A stretch of DNA of 24,081 bases, taken from the IMG/VR virus record IMGVR_UViG_3300015372_000024, positions 1-24,081 of that record; one strand, given 5' to 3'. This DNA comes from a virus. Positions 1 through 6,594 of this stretch are shown here, in pieces. Positions within the stretch are counted from its first letter, which is position 1; every line of letters starts with the position of its first letter. The translations under genes were made by a program, and so were the position numbers. The notes beneath the pieces were generated by a model. It did not search any database. It was given only the letters and a program-made list of their open reading frames with translations, and was not told the DNA's origin.

Positions 1-20
1 AAGCACGACTACCGAGCGAG

Positions 21-305
21 CCGCAGTAGCGAGACGCTCGATGAAATGCCGAACACATCTGCAGTAGCAAGCATGATTCGGGAGGCGGCACATCCGCAGT
101 AGCGAGCATGACCGCAAACGACCTCACCCTTCCGCAGCGACGCACTGGCTCCCTGAAAAGATAAAGCGAGCGCGTTCGATGCAACACCAAACCTAACGCC
201 GCACACTACGACCCAAGACGCACCGCAGTAGCGAGTTGATCTTGGCAACGAGCATGGCGCAAGCAACTGAGAACTGAATTTCGGGCAGGCATCCGCAGTG
301 GTGCC
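21..305. repeat. Six imperfect copies of a CCGCAGTAGCGAG element
   Basis: Copies of CCGCAGTAGCGAG start at 21 (exact), 59 (CTGCAGTAGCAAG), 94 (exact), 132 (CCGCAGCGACGC, degenerate), 223 (exact) and 293 (CCGCAGTGGTGCC, degenerate). The copies at 59 and 94 share a longer match, continuing into CATGA. Start-to-start distances are 38, 35, 38, 91 and 70 bases. The first copy is flanked by CGAGCG (13-18) and CGCTCG (35-40). No convincing gene occupies 1-366: the open frames here are on the minus strand, compositionally poor and run through the repeats. Spacing is too irregular and copies too degenerate for CRISPR. Origin iterons, a regulatory array or decayed duplications are possible. Confidence 0.6.
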
Positions 306-366
306 TGTCTCCGAAGTTCACGACCGTGACTTCACAACCCAAACCTCTGAGAAAATGGAGCCTACC

Positions 367-525
367 ATGTACGTTCAAGTTTACGTCTATGACCGCCGCA
401 ACATCGTGACTGAGGTCCGCACGTTTCGCGGCCTCACCACTGCGCGGAATTTCATCGACCGTGTGGAGAAGATGTACGCCGACTGCGTCGCGGTTATTCA
501 CGATATCACGGAGCGACGCGCATGA
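367..525 (+). CDS. Small hypothetical phage protein (52 aa)
   Basis: I do not recognise a family. The 52-residue product starts with an alternating hydrophobic segment (MYVQVYVYD) and carries a basic and acidic helix-like C-terminus, suggesting a compact beta-alpha cytoplasmic protein. An in-frame ATG lies at 355, but it sits inside the AAATGGAG leader (353-360); GGAG at 357-360 is six bases before ATG 367, so 367 is the better start. Its stop overlaps the next start (ATGA at 522-525), so the two are probably translationally coupled. It is the first gene after the repeat region. Confidence 0.65.
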   Translation: MYVQVYVYDRRNIVTEVRTFRGLTTARNFIDRVEKMYADCVAVIHDITERRA

Positions 526-722
526 AACTCACCGGCTACGTGGACGGCGAGCGCCGCTTCATACGCGATGACCTGACACCTGAGGATGCCGCGCGCGTTG
601 CGCGGCATATTTCTGACCTCGCTGGCGCGGACAAGACACGCCTCGTGCTTTTTCTGACCGACGCCAACGTGGTTCACATGATTCGTTCAACCCAAAACCC
701 AAATGAGGTACGTCATGCATAA
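522..722 (+). CDS. Small hypothetical phage protein (66 aa)
   Basis: A 66-residue, charged, soluble product with no recognised domain. It begins at the ATGA junction with the preceding gene, and its last eight bases overlap the start of the tiny secreted-peptide gene at 715. The pattern of three overlapping small genes indicates one transcript. The middle (residues about 20-48, rich in Ala, Arg and Asp and ending in LVLFLTD) could form a helix followed by a strand. Function unknown. Confidence 0.65.
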   Translation: MKLTGYVDGERRFIRDDLTPEDAARVARHISDLAGADKTRLVLFLTDANVVHMIRSTQNPNEVRHA

Positions 723-843
723 GTTGATGCTCGTTCTAGCCGTGACCTTTCTCACGTTCGTGATGGTCAGCACGGCACCCGCGCACGGTGACAAGATGAA
801 AAAGTGCCACGCGCACGGCACGACTACTTCACACTGTCACTGA
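715..843 (+). CDS. Tiny secreted Cys/His-rich peptide (42 aa)
   Basis: The frame encodes 42 residues: an N-terminal hydrophobic stretch (residues 4-18), a small-residue region STAPAHG around 19-25 that fits signal peptidase I cleavage, and a short mature tail containing KKCHAHG and SHCH. Two Cys and four to five His in under 20 residues suggest metal binding outside the cytoplasm, for example Zn or Cu. The start overlaps the end of the previous gene (ATGCATAA), which argues for coupling; there is no separate strong Shine-Dalgarno. I do not know a named family, though short secreted peptides ending in CHxHG...HCH exist in bacteria. Role unknown; periplasmic location is an inference. Confidence 0.6.
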   Translation: MHKLMLVLAVTFLTFVMVSTAPAHGDKMKKCHAHGTTTSHCH

Positions 844-848
844 CTTTT

Positions 849-867
849 CCCTGAAATTTCCCTGAAA
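849..867 (+). promoter_or_regulatory. Tandem CCCTGAAA element before the AAA+ gene
   Basis: Two exact CCCTGAAA copies (849-856 and 860-867) lie 11 bases apart, about one helical turn, in the gap between the secreted peptide and the AAA+ ATPase start at 905. The same octamer recurs at 151, 4471, 7065 and 11250. Its spacing to start codons varies from 14 to 48 bases, so it is unlikely to be a simple -35 box; a protein-binding site or leader RNA element fits better. Confidence 0.45.
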
Positions 868-904
868 ACATCGCGCCCATGAGCGGCGCAAAATGGAGAT
901 ACCA

Positions 905-2491
905 ATGACTGACAATACCATGACCAAGAGCCAGAACGAAGCCGCTAACGTCGCAGCACTGCTTCGTGCGCGCAACTCGGTGATCTGGATCAACACCAAA
1001 GAGGAAGCGCGCGTCGAACGTTATCTCGTGGAAGCCGCTGCCGCCGCTGGATACATGGCCCGCACTTGGGACGTGGCACAGGGCGTCTGCGAAATGGACG
1101 GCAAGATCGCGCCGCTGGCCAGCAATGAACCGGCTGAGGTTCTGGCCGCGATCAATGAGGCGGCGAATTCTTCCCGCCCGATGCGCTGCGTCTGGATCAT
1201 GCGCGATCTGCCCGTGTGGCTGAATGGCCCGATGGGCGCGACCGTGCTGCGCCAGTTGCGTAATCTCGCGCGCTCCCTGCCCGCGACCAAACGCGATGCC
1301 GCGCAGGCCATCATTATCCTGACCGCGTCTGGTGAAATTCCGCCAGAGCTGGTCGGTCAGGCCGTGATGGTGGAGTGGCCGCTGCCCGACCGTGCCGAGA
1401 TTGCCGACATTCTCGATGCGGCCATTGAATCGCTGCCTGAGGAGTTGCAGAAAACGGCAGCACCGAACGGCAACCGTGAAGCCGCCATCGATGCGGCCAT
1501 CGGACTGAGCGGTGAAGAAGCGCAGGCTTGCTACGCGCGCTCGCTTGTGCAGCTTCGCCGCGTTGATCCGGCGCTGGTTGCCAATGAGAAGAAACGGGTC
1601 ATCGCCCGTGAGAAAGTGCTGGAATGGTATGACCCGATTCCCGGCGGCTTGGATGCGGTCGGCGGATTGGACGTCATCAAAACGTGGCTGACGGGCCGCA
1701 GCGTTGCATTCAGCCCGAAGGCTCGTGCCTACGGCCTGCCTGCGCCCAAGGGCCTGCTGGTTGTCGGCCCTCCCGGCACCGGCAAGACGCTGACGGCCAA
1801 GGCAACCGCCACGGCTTGGCAATGCCCGCTGTTGCGCTTCAACTTCGGAGCCATGAAGTCGAAGTTCGTGGGCGAGAGCGAGCAGACCATCCGCCGCGCT
1901 TACAAGACCATCGAGGCGGTCGGCAAGTGCGTCGTATGGGTGGACGAAATCGAGAAAGATTTGCAAGGCGCGACCAGCGGTTCATCCGATGGTGGCGTGT
2001 CTGCCGACGCTCTCGGTTCGTTCCTGTCATGGATGCAAGAGCGGCAGGGCGAGGCGTTTGTCATCGCTACGGCGAATGACGTGACGGCTCTGCCGCCCGA
2101 GTTGCTCCGCAAGGGCCGGTTCGATGAAGTGTTCTTCGTCGATCTGCCGAATGAGACTGAGCGCAAGGCCGTTCTCAATGCGGCGCTGCGTTCGCATGGG
2201 CGCGGCAGGATCGAAGTCGATCATGCCCGCGTGGCCGATGAGTGCATCGGTTTCAGCGGTGCTGAAATCGCCGCATTGGTACCGGATGCACTCTATGCCG
2301 CATTCGGTGACGGCGAGCGTGAAATCTCGACCGCCGATCTGGTCGCTGCGGCCAAGACGGTCGTGCCGTTGAGCAAGACGGCTGAGAAGAAAATCGTGGC
2401 ACTGCGCGAGTGGGGCAAGATCAATGCCCGCGCTGCAAGCAGCGTCACGGAATCCGCACCGGAAAAGAAAATCCGCAAGCTGGATATCTGA
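905..2491 (+). CDS. Ycf46-like AAA+ ATPase
   Basis: A 528-residue ATPase with a divergent N-terminal half and a classical AAA+ module. The Walker A motif GPPGTGKT is at about residues 288-295, Walker B VVWVDEIE at about 342-349, a sensor-1 type region (IATAND) follows, and the arginine-finger segment RKGRFDE begins near 402. The N-terminal part opens with a VIWINTKEEARVERY-type segment (residues 26-40), as in Ycf46-like and related phage AAA proteins, where a degenerate ATPase-like domain precedes the active one. Such proteins remodel protein or nucleoprotein complexes; the substrate here is unknown. Start 905 is chosen because GGAG (895-898) sits six bases upstream; an in-frame ATG at 893 lies inside that leader. 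The helical protein downstream is the likely partner. Confidence 0.9.
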   Translation: MTDNTMTKSQNEAANVAALLRARNSVIWINTKEEARVERYLVEAAAAAGYMARTWDVAQGVCEMDGKIAPLASNEPAEVLAAINEAANSSRPMRCVWIMRDLPVWLNGPMGATVLRQLRNLARSLPATKRDAAQAIIILTASGEIPPELVGQAVMVEWPLPDRAEIADILDAAIESLPEELQKTAAPNGNREAAIDAAIGLSGEEAQACYARSLVQLRRVDPALVANEKKRVIAREKVLEWYDPIPGGLDAVGGLDVIKTWLTGRSVAFSPKARAYGLPAPKGLLVVGPPGTGKTLTAKATATAWQCPLLRFNFGAMKSKFVGESEQTIRRAYKTIEAVGKCVVWVDEIEKDLQGATSGSSDGGVSADALGSFLSWMQERQGEAFVIATANDVTALPPELLRKGRFDEVFFVDLPNETERKAVLNAALRSHGRGRIEVDHARVADECIGFSGAEIAALVPDALYAAFGDGEREISTADLVAAAKTVVPLSKTAEKKIVALREWGKINARAASSVTESAPEKKIRKLDI

Positions 2492-2499
2492 CCATGATG

Positions 2500-2528
2500 C
2501 CGTGCACGGCCAACCCGTGCACGGTTTT
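2500..2528 (+). terminator. Hairpin made of two CCGTGCACGG palindromes plus T-tract
   Basis: CCGTGCACGG (2500-2509) and CCGTGCACGG (2515-2524) are each palindromic and therefore pair with each other across the 5-base loop CCAAC, followed by TTTT at 2525-2528. This could be a weak intrinsic terminator or attenuator after the AAA+ gene. The core GTGCACGG also occurs at 12613 in the divergent control region, so an operator role is an alternative. Confidence 0.5.
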
Positions 2529-2563
2529 ACCTGAAATCACAATCTTGGAAAATGGAGAGTACG

Positions 2564-3361
2564 ATGACTTTGGATTTGGCAGTAAGCACACTTCGTCCCG
2601 GCCTGCTGGTTTCGCTGAAAACCTCCGTGGTCGGCAACGTCAGCTACCAGAAGAAAGTTCTGGAAAGCGACCGCCTCACTAAAGAGGGGAAGCGGACCGC
2701 CCGTTGGGAAACCAAACGGGAAATCGAGGATGCCGCCGAACATGAGGCGGCTATCAAGACGCGCTCTCAGGTCCGTATGCTGATCCGCAAAATCTGCGCG
2801 GTGTCAGCTTTCGGCCTGCTCTGCCCCGAGTCTCAAGAAAAGGATTTGGCGGCGGCGACCAAGGAGGCTCGCGCCATCGCGGCTGAGTTCAACCGCAAGG
2901 CCAAGTTCACGCGCGTTGAAGTCTATGTTTTCTGTGGCCGCATCGCCCCTGATGACGTGGAAGCAGTGCGCGCGATCAACAGTGAGGTACGCGATCTTCT
3001 GAAGGAAATGGAAGATGGTATCTCGAAGCTGGACGTGGCGGCAGTGCGCGATGCCGCCATGCGGGCGCGCAGCATCGGCAAGATGCTGACGCCTGCGGCA
3101 CAGGAGCGGATCACCGACGCCATCGATAAGGCCCGCGCCGCTGCCAAGAAAATCGTCAAGGCAGGCGAACAGGCAGCGCAGGAAATCGACCGTGGCACCA
3201 TCCGCCAGTTGGCCGATGCCCGCACCGCATTCCTCGATCTGGATACCGCAAACACTCAGGTGGCTAAGCCGCAGGCTGCGGCCCGCGCCATCGATCTCGC
3301 ACCCGAAACAAAACCCGTGAAGCGCACCCGTGACAAGGCCCGCGCTATTGAAATGGAGTGA
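2564..3361 (+). CDS. Helical protein paired with the AAA+ ATPase (265 aa)
   Basis: A 265-residue protein I cannot assign to a named family. Residues 1-25 are beta-like (LRPGLLVSLKTSVVGNVSY). The rest is strongly alpha-helical, rich in Ala, Lys, Arg and Glu, with coiled-coil character from about residue 130 and a basic tail (KPVKRTRDKARAIEME). It follows the AAA+ gene in the same direction with its own leader (GGAG 2554-2557, six bases before ATG 2564). Adjacency suggests a substrate, adaptor or inhibitor of the ATPase, which is an inference. The last codons (GAA ATG GAG TGA) double as the AAATGGAG ribosome-binding site for the next gene, so the two genes share sequence. Confidence 0.75.
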   Translation: MTLDLAVSTLRPGLLVSLKTSVVGNVSYQKKVLESDRLTKEGKRTARWETKREIEDAAEHEAAIKTRSQVRMLIRKICAVSAFGLLCPESQEKDLAAATKEARAIAAEFNRKAKFTRVEVYVFCGRIAPDDVEAVRAINSEVRDLLKEMEDGISKLDVAAVRDAAMRARSIGKMLTPAAQERITDAIDKARAAAKKIVKAGEQAAQEIDRGTIRQLADARTAFLDLDTANTQVAKPQAAARAIDLAPETKPVKRTRDKARAIEME

Positions 3362-3363
3362 TG

Positions 3364-3756
3364 ATGGCCGCGAGAAAAATCCACGGCATGAGCAACACGC
3401 CGACATATTGGGCGTGGCTGTCCATGAAATCCCGCTGCAACAATCCACAAAATCCTAGGTGGAAAAATTACGGCGGCAGGGGGATCAAGGTGTGCAAACG
3501 CTGGACGGTGTTTGCACATTTTCTCGCTGACATGGGACCGCGCCCTGATGGAAACAGAGGGGCGCGCTCTCTCTACAGCCTCGACCGCATCAATAATTCT
3601 GGCGGCTACACGCCTAGCAATTGTCGATGGGCAACGGTCGATCAACAGAAAGTAAATAAACGTGAGCGTGACTACAGCTTCAATCTGAAACCCGCGTATC
3701 GAAAAGCGATGCGTGATGCAGCTAACAAAAGATGGAGAAATCAAAATGCCATGTGA
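3364..3756 (+). CDS. HNH/AP2-type phage endonuclease-like protein
   Basis: A 130-residue protein with the hallmarks of a common phage family often annotated as HNH or AP2-like: TPTYWAWLSMKSRC near residues 12-25, YGGRGIKVCKRW at 36-47, LADMGPRP at 54-61, SLDRINN at 72-78, and NCRWATVDQQ at 86-95. In homing-endonuclease relatives the GYxPxNCRWAT segment belongs to the DNA-binding or nuclease region; I cannot confirm a full catalytic HNH set, so activity is uncertain. Start choice: GGAG at 3355-3358 lies five bases before ATG 3364; GTG 3358 and ATG 3361 are too close. The 3' end overlaps the next gene by 11 bases. Confidence 0.75.
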   Translation: MAARKIHGMSNTPTYWAWLSMKSRCNNPQNPRWKNYGGRGIKVCKRWTVFAHFLADMGPRPDGNRGARSLYSLDRINNSGGYTPSNCRWATVDQQKVNKRERDYSFNLKPAYRKAMRDAANKRWRNQNAM

Positions 3757-4090
3757 CTCAGCCCTCGCGCCGAACCAGACGATTTCTCAGCGCAAGGAGG
3801 AAGTGAAGAAATCGGTCAGCGTTCTCGACAAGCTGATCGCATCCGGCCAAGTGCGCGTGAAGGTCAGCCCGCAAGGGGCCGTCGCCTTCAGCGCATGGGG
3901 CGATGCCGAGCGTAACAAAGTCACTGACGCCTGCGCCTACCGCAGACTGATGGTGTCAGGCTCGGCACTGACCAAGGCAAAGATCGCGCAGGCCGAAATG
4001 ATGGCAGGCCGGTCGATCAATCGGCAGGTCGTCGGCCAAGGCGCGCACTCACATGATGGAGGCCATACATGGCACGATCACAAGGGATGA
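3746..4090 (+). CDS. Conserved phage hypothetical with His-rich tail (114 aa)
   Basis: The 114-residue product has a helical N-terminal region (residues 15-32), a short beta segment GQVRVKVSPQGAVAFSAW (about 34-51), then a helix, and ends in GAHSHDGGHTWHDHKG, with five His in the last 14 residues. The tail could bind metal. I recall similar phage proteins of unknown function, without a name. Start 3746 follows AGATGGAG (GGAG 3734-3737) by eight bases and overlaps the previous gene; an upstream in-frame ATG at 3713 lies well inside that gene and lacks a ribosome-binding site. Confidence 0.65.
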   Translation: MPCDSALAPNQTISQRKEEVKKSVSVLDKLIASGQVRVKVSPQGAVAFSAWGDAERNKVTDACAYRRLMVSGSALTKAKIAQAEMMAGRSINRQVVGQGAHSHDGGHTWHDHKG

Positions 4091-4266
4091 CCCGCCCGTG
4101 TCCATGCGGCTCTGGCCTGCCGTCACGGTGGAAACATGATGCGCGCGGCATACCGCTGGCGCGCGTCTGCGTTAAGTGCATCAAGAAAACGCTCGGCAGA
4201 TATCGTCGCGACGTGCTGACGAACCCGAACTATATCTGCGATGAGCCAATCGAGAGTGAAAGCTAG
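4069..4266 (+). CDS. Small zinc-finger-like protein (65 aa)
   Basis: A 65-residue basic protein with CPC at residues 11-13 and CVKC at 34-37, a likely four-Cys zinc site, followed by a basic helix (IKKTLGRYRRDVL). The pattern CPCGSGLPSRWKHDARG...CVKC is one I associate with small phage and alphaproteobacterial proteins of unknown function. GGAGG at 4058-4062 is six bases before ATG 4069, which overlaps the preceding gene by 22 bases; an alternative ATG at 4087 forms an ATGA junction. Nucleic-acid binding is plausible but unproven. Confidence 0.7.
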   Translation: MARSQGMTRPCPCGSGLPSRWKHDARGIPLARVCVKCIKKTLGRYRRDVLTNPNYICDEPIESES

Positions 4267-4470
4267 AACACGCAAGCCGGAGTCCGAGCCGGTAGCGTTA
4301 GGGGATGGTTGGAGAATTAAACCCCGATCACTGACGGTCATCCATCCTCGATCTCTAAGACATGGCGCTTTGGTAGACCGCCATGCCGGACCAGCGGGCG
4401 GTGTCCGCTAACAACACCCGCAGGCGCGGCGCACGGTACTCATACCTCAGCCGTGTGGCCGCGCCACTTT

Positions 4471-4503
4471 CCCTGAAACTTTGAAACCCTGATGAAAATG
4501 GAG
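4471..4503 (+). promoter_or_regulatory. CCCTGAAA element and AAATGGAG leader
   Basis: CCCTGAAA (4471-4478) is followed by TTTGAAA (4480-4486), CCCTGA (4487-4492) and AAATGGAG (4496-4503), ending seven bases before the start at 4511. It is the most complete copy of the composite leader seen in the left arm. The rest of 4267-4510 holds no gene I can support and no tRNA. Confidence 0.5.
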
Positions 4504-4510
4504 AACGACA

Positions 4511-4690
4511 ATGAGACTGATGAGCAAACTATTTGAGTGCGCTGCCGTGGCAACATGGAGCGTGATCATGGGAGCGATGATGATCTACGTCACGCTCTAT
4601 GCGCTGAACATCATCTACACCCCGGCTAAATCGATTGATCCTATGCCGGTTAGCCGATTCGCGGAGGCATATCATGAAAACGCAATCTGA
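4511..4690 (+). CDS. Small one-helix membrane protein (59 aa)
   Basis: Fifty-nine residues with one clear hydrophobic segment (about residues 11-37, AAVATWSVIMGAMMIYVTLY and onward) and a polar C-terminus. It is likely an inner-membrane protein with a single span. The start follows the AAATGGAG leader by seven bases, so the call is well supported despite the small size. It overlaps the start of the next gene (4674) by 17 bases, indicating co-translation with the ADP-ribosyltransferase-like protein. No family recognised. Confidence 0.65.
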   Translation: MRLMSKLFECAAVATWSVIMGAMMIYVTLYALNIIYTPAKSIDPMPVSRFAEAYHENAI

Positions 4691-5348
4691 ATTCATGGAG
4701 CTGGTGTCACGGCAGGAGCCGCTGTGCAATGAACTCCGCCCCTACGTGAACGATAGCCTGCGCGGACTTGGGCAGGTCATCCACCACCCGCTGATTATTG
4801 AACTGTTCTATGACCCGGATCGGTGCGGGCTGGTCAACGCCCGCTATGCCGCCAAGGTTGAGGAACGGCAGCGCGCGTTGGATAATAAAAAGTGGACCAC
4901 TTATGTGTTCGTGCATGAGCGGCCCTACCGAGTGCCCGCCTTGCTCAAGGCGATGCATCTTGGCTGCGATGATCCATCGCTCGTGGCCAACGTGTGGGTC
5001 GATAGCGAGAATATCTGGCAGCATAAAAAGACGTGGATTCACATCTGGACCAAGATGCCTGATCCGCGCCTGACGATGGATGCCAATGAGCGCACCGTCT
5101 ACAACTGTATGCCGGATACGGTGACGATCCACCGGGGCATCAAGAACCCAAGACACAACCGCATCGGCCTGTCGTGGACACGCGACAAGGAACGGGCGGT
5201 CTGGTTCGCGCACCGGCTGGCAATGAAAACCGATAAGCCAACCGTGATCGATGCCACCGTCGAGAAGCGGCACGTTCTCGCGTTCTTCAACGGGCGCGGT
5301 GAGGAAGAAGTCGTGGTGTTGCCTAAGCATGTGAAGGTGACGCCATGA
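4674..5348 (+). CDS. Putative ADP-ribosyltransferase-fold protein (224 aa)
   Basis: The C-terminal third carries the ordered R-S-E signature of arginine-type ADP-ribosyltransferases: HRG with Arg154, GLSWT with Ser167-x-Thr169, a WFAHRL segment at 177-182, and GRGEEEVVV with Glu210-x-Glu212. In that class (T4 Alt/ModA and bacterial ART toxins) these positions hold NAD and the catalytic ExE pair; the products modify host proteins such as RNA polymerase. Residues 1-140 are unassigned and partly helical. The family call is by motif only, and the spacing should be tested structurally. Start 4674 follows GGAGG (4663-4667) by six bases; an upstream ATG at 4635 has no such site. It overlaps the membrane protein upstream and, by ATGA, the gene downstream. 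Confidence 0.6.
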   Translation: MKTQSEFMELVSRQEPLCNELRPYVNDSLRGLGQVIHHPLIIELFYDPDRCGLVNARYAAKVEERQRALDNKKWTTYVFVHERPYRVPALLKAMHLGCDDPSLVANVWVDSENIWQHKKTWIHIWTKMPDPRLTMDANERTVYNCMPDTVTIHRGIKNPRHNRIGLSWTRDKERAVWFAHRLAMKTDKPTVIDATVEKRHVLAFFNGRGEEEVVVLPKHVKVTP

Positions 5349-5830
5349 CCGGCCTGCTCAAGCAACCGCGCTACAAATGGCAACCGCTGCGCGAGGCATT
5401 CGTGTACGGGCCACAACCTGAGCCGGTCATCGCCGAACACATGCGCTTCTATAATTCAACGCGTGAAGAAGCGATTGCCGCGCTGGAAAAATATGATGAG
5501 GGCTGTACCTATTGGCGCAATGATATCTATCAGGTGCAGTTACGCGACTGCGGAGACAACGTCTTTCATATCAATATCCGCCGCCGCGATGGTGGACCGA
5601 TCATGCGAGACTGGCGACATTTCCAGCAGATCAAAAACGAACTCATCGGGCCTGAGTGCGAAGCCATCGAACTCTATCCCGCCGAGAGCCGCTTGGTTGA
5701 TACGTCGAACAAGTATCATCTGTACGCGGTGAAAGACCCCACGTTCCGGTTTCCCGTTGGCTTCACAAACCGGGACGTGAACTACGAGACTACCGGCGAC
5801 GCACCGGGCCTGCGTCAACGATCCCTGTAA
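5345..5830 (+). CDS. Conserved phage protein, DUF7694-like (161 aa)
   Basis: A 161-residue protein with the widely conserved phage pattern WRNDIYQVQL (about 57-66), FHINIRRRDGGPIMRDWRHF (76-95), QIKNELIGPECEAIELYPAE and SRLVDTSNKYHLY (115-127), then FPVGF. I associate these motifs with DUF7694 from memory; no function is established as far as I know. It starts at an ATGA overlap with the ART-like gene. The stop lies within CCCTGTAAAAATGGAG (5823-5838), so the end of this gene supplies the leader of the next one. Confidence 0.75.
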   Translation: MTGLLKQPRYKWQPLREAFVYGPQPEPVIAEHMRFYNSTREEAIAALEKYDEGCTYWRNDIYQVQLRDCGDNVFHINIRRRDGGPIMRDWRHFQQIKNELIGPECEAIELYPAESRLVDTSNKYHLYAVKDPTFRFPVGFTNRDVNYETTGDAPGLRQRSL

Positions 5831-5845
5831 AAATGGAGACTGAAC

Positions 5846-6304
5846 ATGGGACTCGATATGTATCTGAATGGCCGCGCGTTTCTCTGGAAAGAGGAAAGAC
5901 GCGACGGCTACCGGCTTCGCGAAGTTGAAATAGAACTTGGCTACTGGCGCAAGCATCCGAACCTGCACGGCTACATCGTGCAGCATTTCGCTGGCGGTAA
6001 GGATCTCTGCCAAGACATTCCGCTGACCGCCGAGAACATGATCCAGATCGTCGCCGCGATACAGGACAAGGCGTTGCCGGAAACCACCGGCTTCTTCTTC
6101 GGCTCAAGCGACGGCAGTGAGGATGAAGAGAGCATCGATATTTTCCTGAAGGCCATCAAGTGGCTGGAAGGTGTAGCGGTGTTCAATCCGCTGAGTGAGC
6201 CGGCGGTGCCGATTGGCGGCGGCATGGCGATCCAGAAGGTCGACATCGAGGCCGTGCAGCAACTGAAAGAAAGCCGCACCGTCTACTACCGCGCTTCATG
6301 GTGA
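5846..6304 (+). CDS. MGLDMYL-family phage protein (152 aa)
   Basis: The N-terminus MGLDMYL and the following ELGYWRKHPNLHGYIV segment (about residues 30-45) identify a common but uncharacterised phage and bacterial family. Further along are a GGKDLC segment, an acidic patch (SDGSEDEES, about 92-100) and a helix IDIFLKAIKWLEG. The length of 152 residues agrees with the members I recall. GGAG of the AAATGGAG leader (5831-5838) is seven bases before the ATG. Function unknown; some database entries attach enzyme names to this family that I do not trust. Confidence 0.75.
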   Translation: MGLDMYLNGRAFLWKEERRDGYRLREVEIELGYWRKHPNLHGYIVQHFAGGKDLCQDIPLTAENMIQIVAAIQDKALPETTGFFFGSSDGSEDEESIDIFLKAIKWLEGVAVFNPLSEPAVPIGGGMAIQKVDIEAVQQLKESRTVYYRASW

Positions 6305-6308
6305 CAAC

Positions 6309-6527
6309 ATGAAAAAGCAAACCGAACCACGGCGGATTTTGCTGCCGTGGTGGGGCGTACTGATCGTGCAGGCAGTTCGCGCTGCCTATGTCGGCGTACT
6401 CATGATGGTGGCCGCGTGTCTGCTCTGGTGGATCACCGGCAACCAGCCCGACCTCGCCGCCATCGGCTGGCTCACCGCTGCCGGTGCCTTTGTGTATCAG
6501 CAAATAGACGACCCGCCGCTTGCCTGA
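6309..6527 (+). CDS. Small membrane protein, two helices (72 aa)
   Basis: The product has a basic N-terminus (MKKQTEPRR), a hydrophobic span at about residues 11-41 that could form one long or two short helices, and a second hydrophobic patch at about 48-63, ending in QQIDDPPLA. It begins four bases after the previous stop; GGTGA at 6300-6304 may act as the ribosome-binding site. A membrane location is well supported; the role is not. Holin-like features are weak and no lysis genes adjoin. Confidence 0.6.
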   Translation: MKKQTEPRRILLPWWGVLIVQAVRAAYVGVLMMVAACLLWWITGNQPDLAAIGWLTAAGAFVYQQIDDPPLA

Positions 6528-6549
6528 TTTTACAGGCGGCGATCAATAT

Positions 6550-6578
6550 GCGACATAAGTGTCGCGCCCTAGGGCGCG
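6550..6578 (+). promoter_or_regulatory. Two adjacent inverted repeats before the 6595 gene
   Basis: GCGACA-TAAG-TGTCGC (6550-6565) is a perfect six-base-pair hairpin. It overlaps CGCGCCCTAGGGCGCG (6563-6578), a perfect 16-base palindrome centred on CTAG. Together they fill the gap just before the AAATGGAG leader (6580-6587). The second has no T-tract and looks like an operator rather than a terminator. Confidence 0.5.
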
Positions 6579-6594
6579 CAAATGGAGAAACTTG

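Noticed and set aside
21-305. CRISPR array
   Set aside because: Repeats are only 13 bases, degenerate and irregularly spaced, with no Cas genes.
824-1966. Long minus-strand open frame opposite the AAA+ gene
   Set aside because: The composition (Gln, Arg and His rich) is that of an antisense shadow of a GC-rich gene; no motif or ribosome-binding site, while the plus strand has Walker A and B.
4340-4460. Possible tRNA-like folded segment
   Set aside because: No recognisable T-arm consensus or closed cloverleaf on either strand.
4707-5330. Minus-strand open frame opposite the ART-like gene
   Set aside because: No coherent motifs; the plus-strand gene has good starts and coupling.
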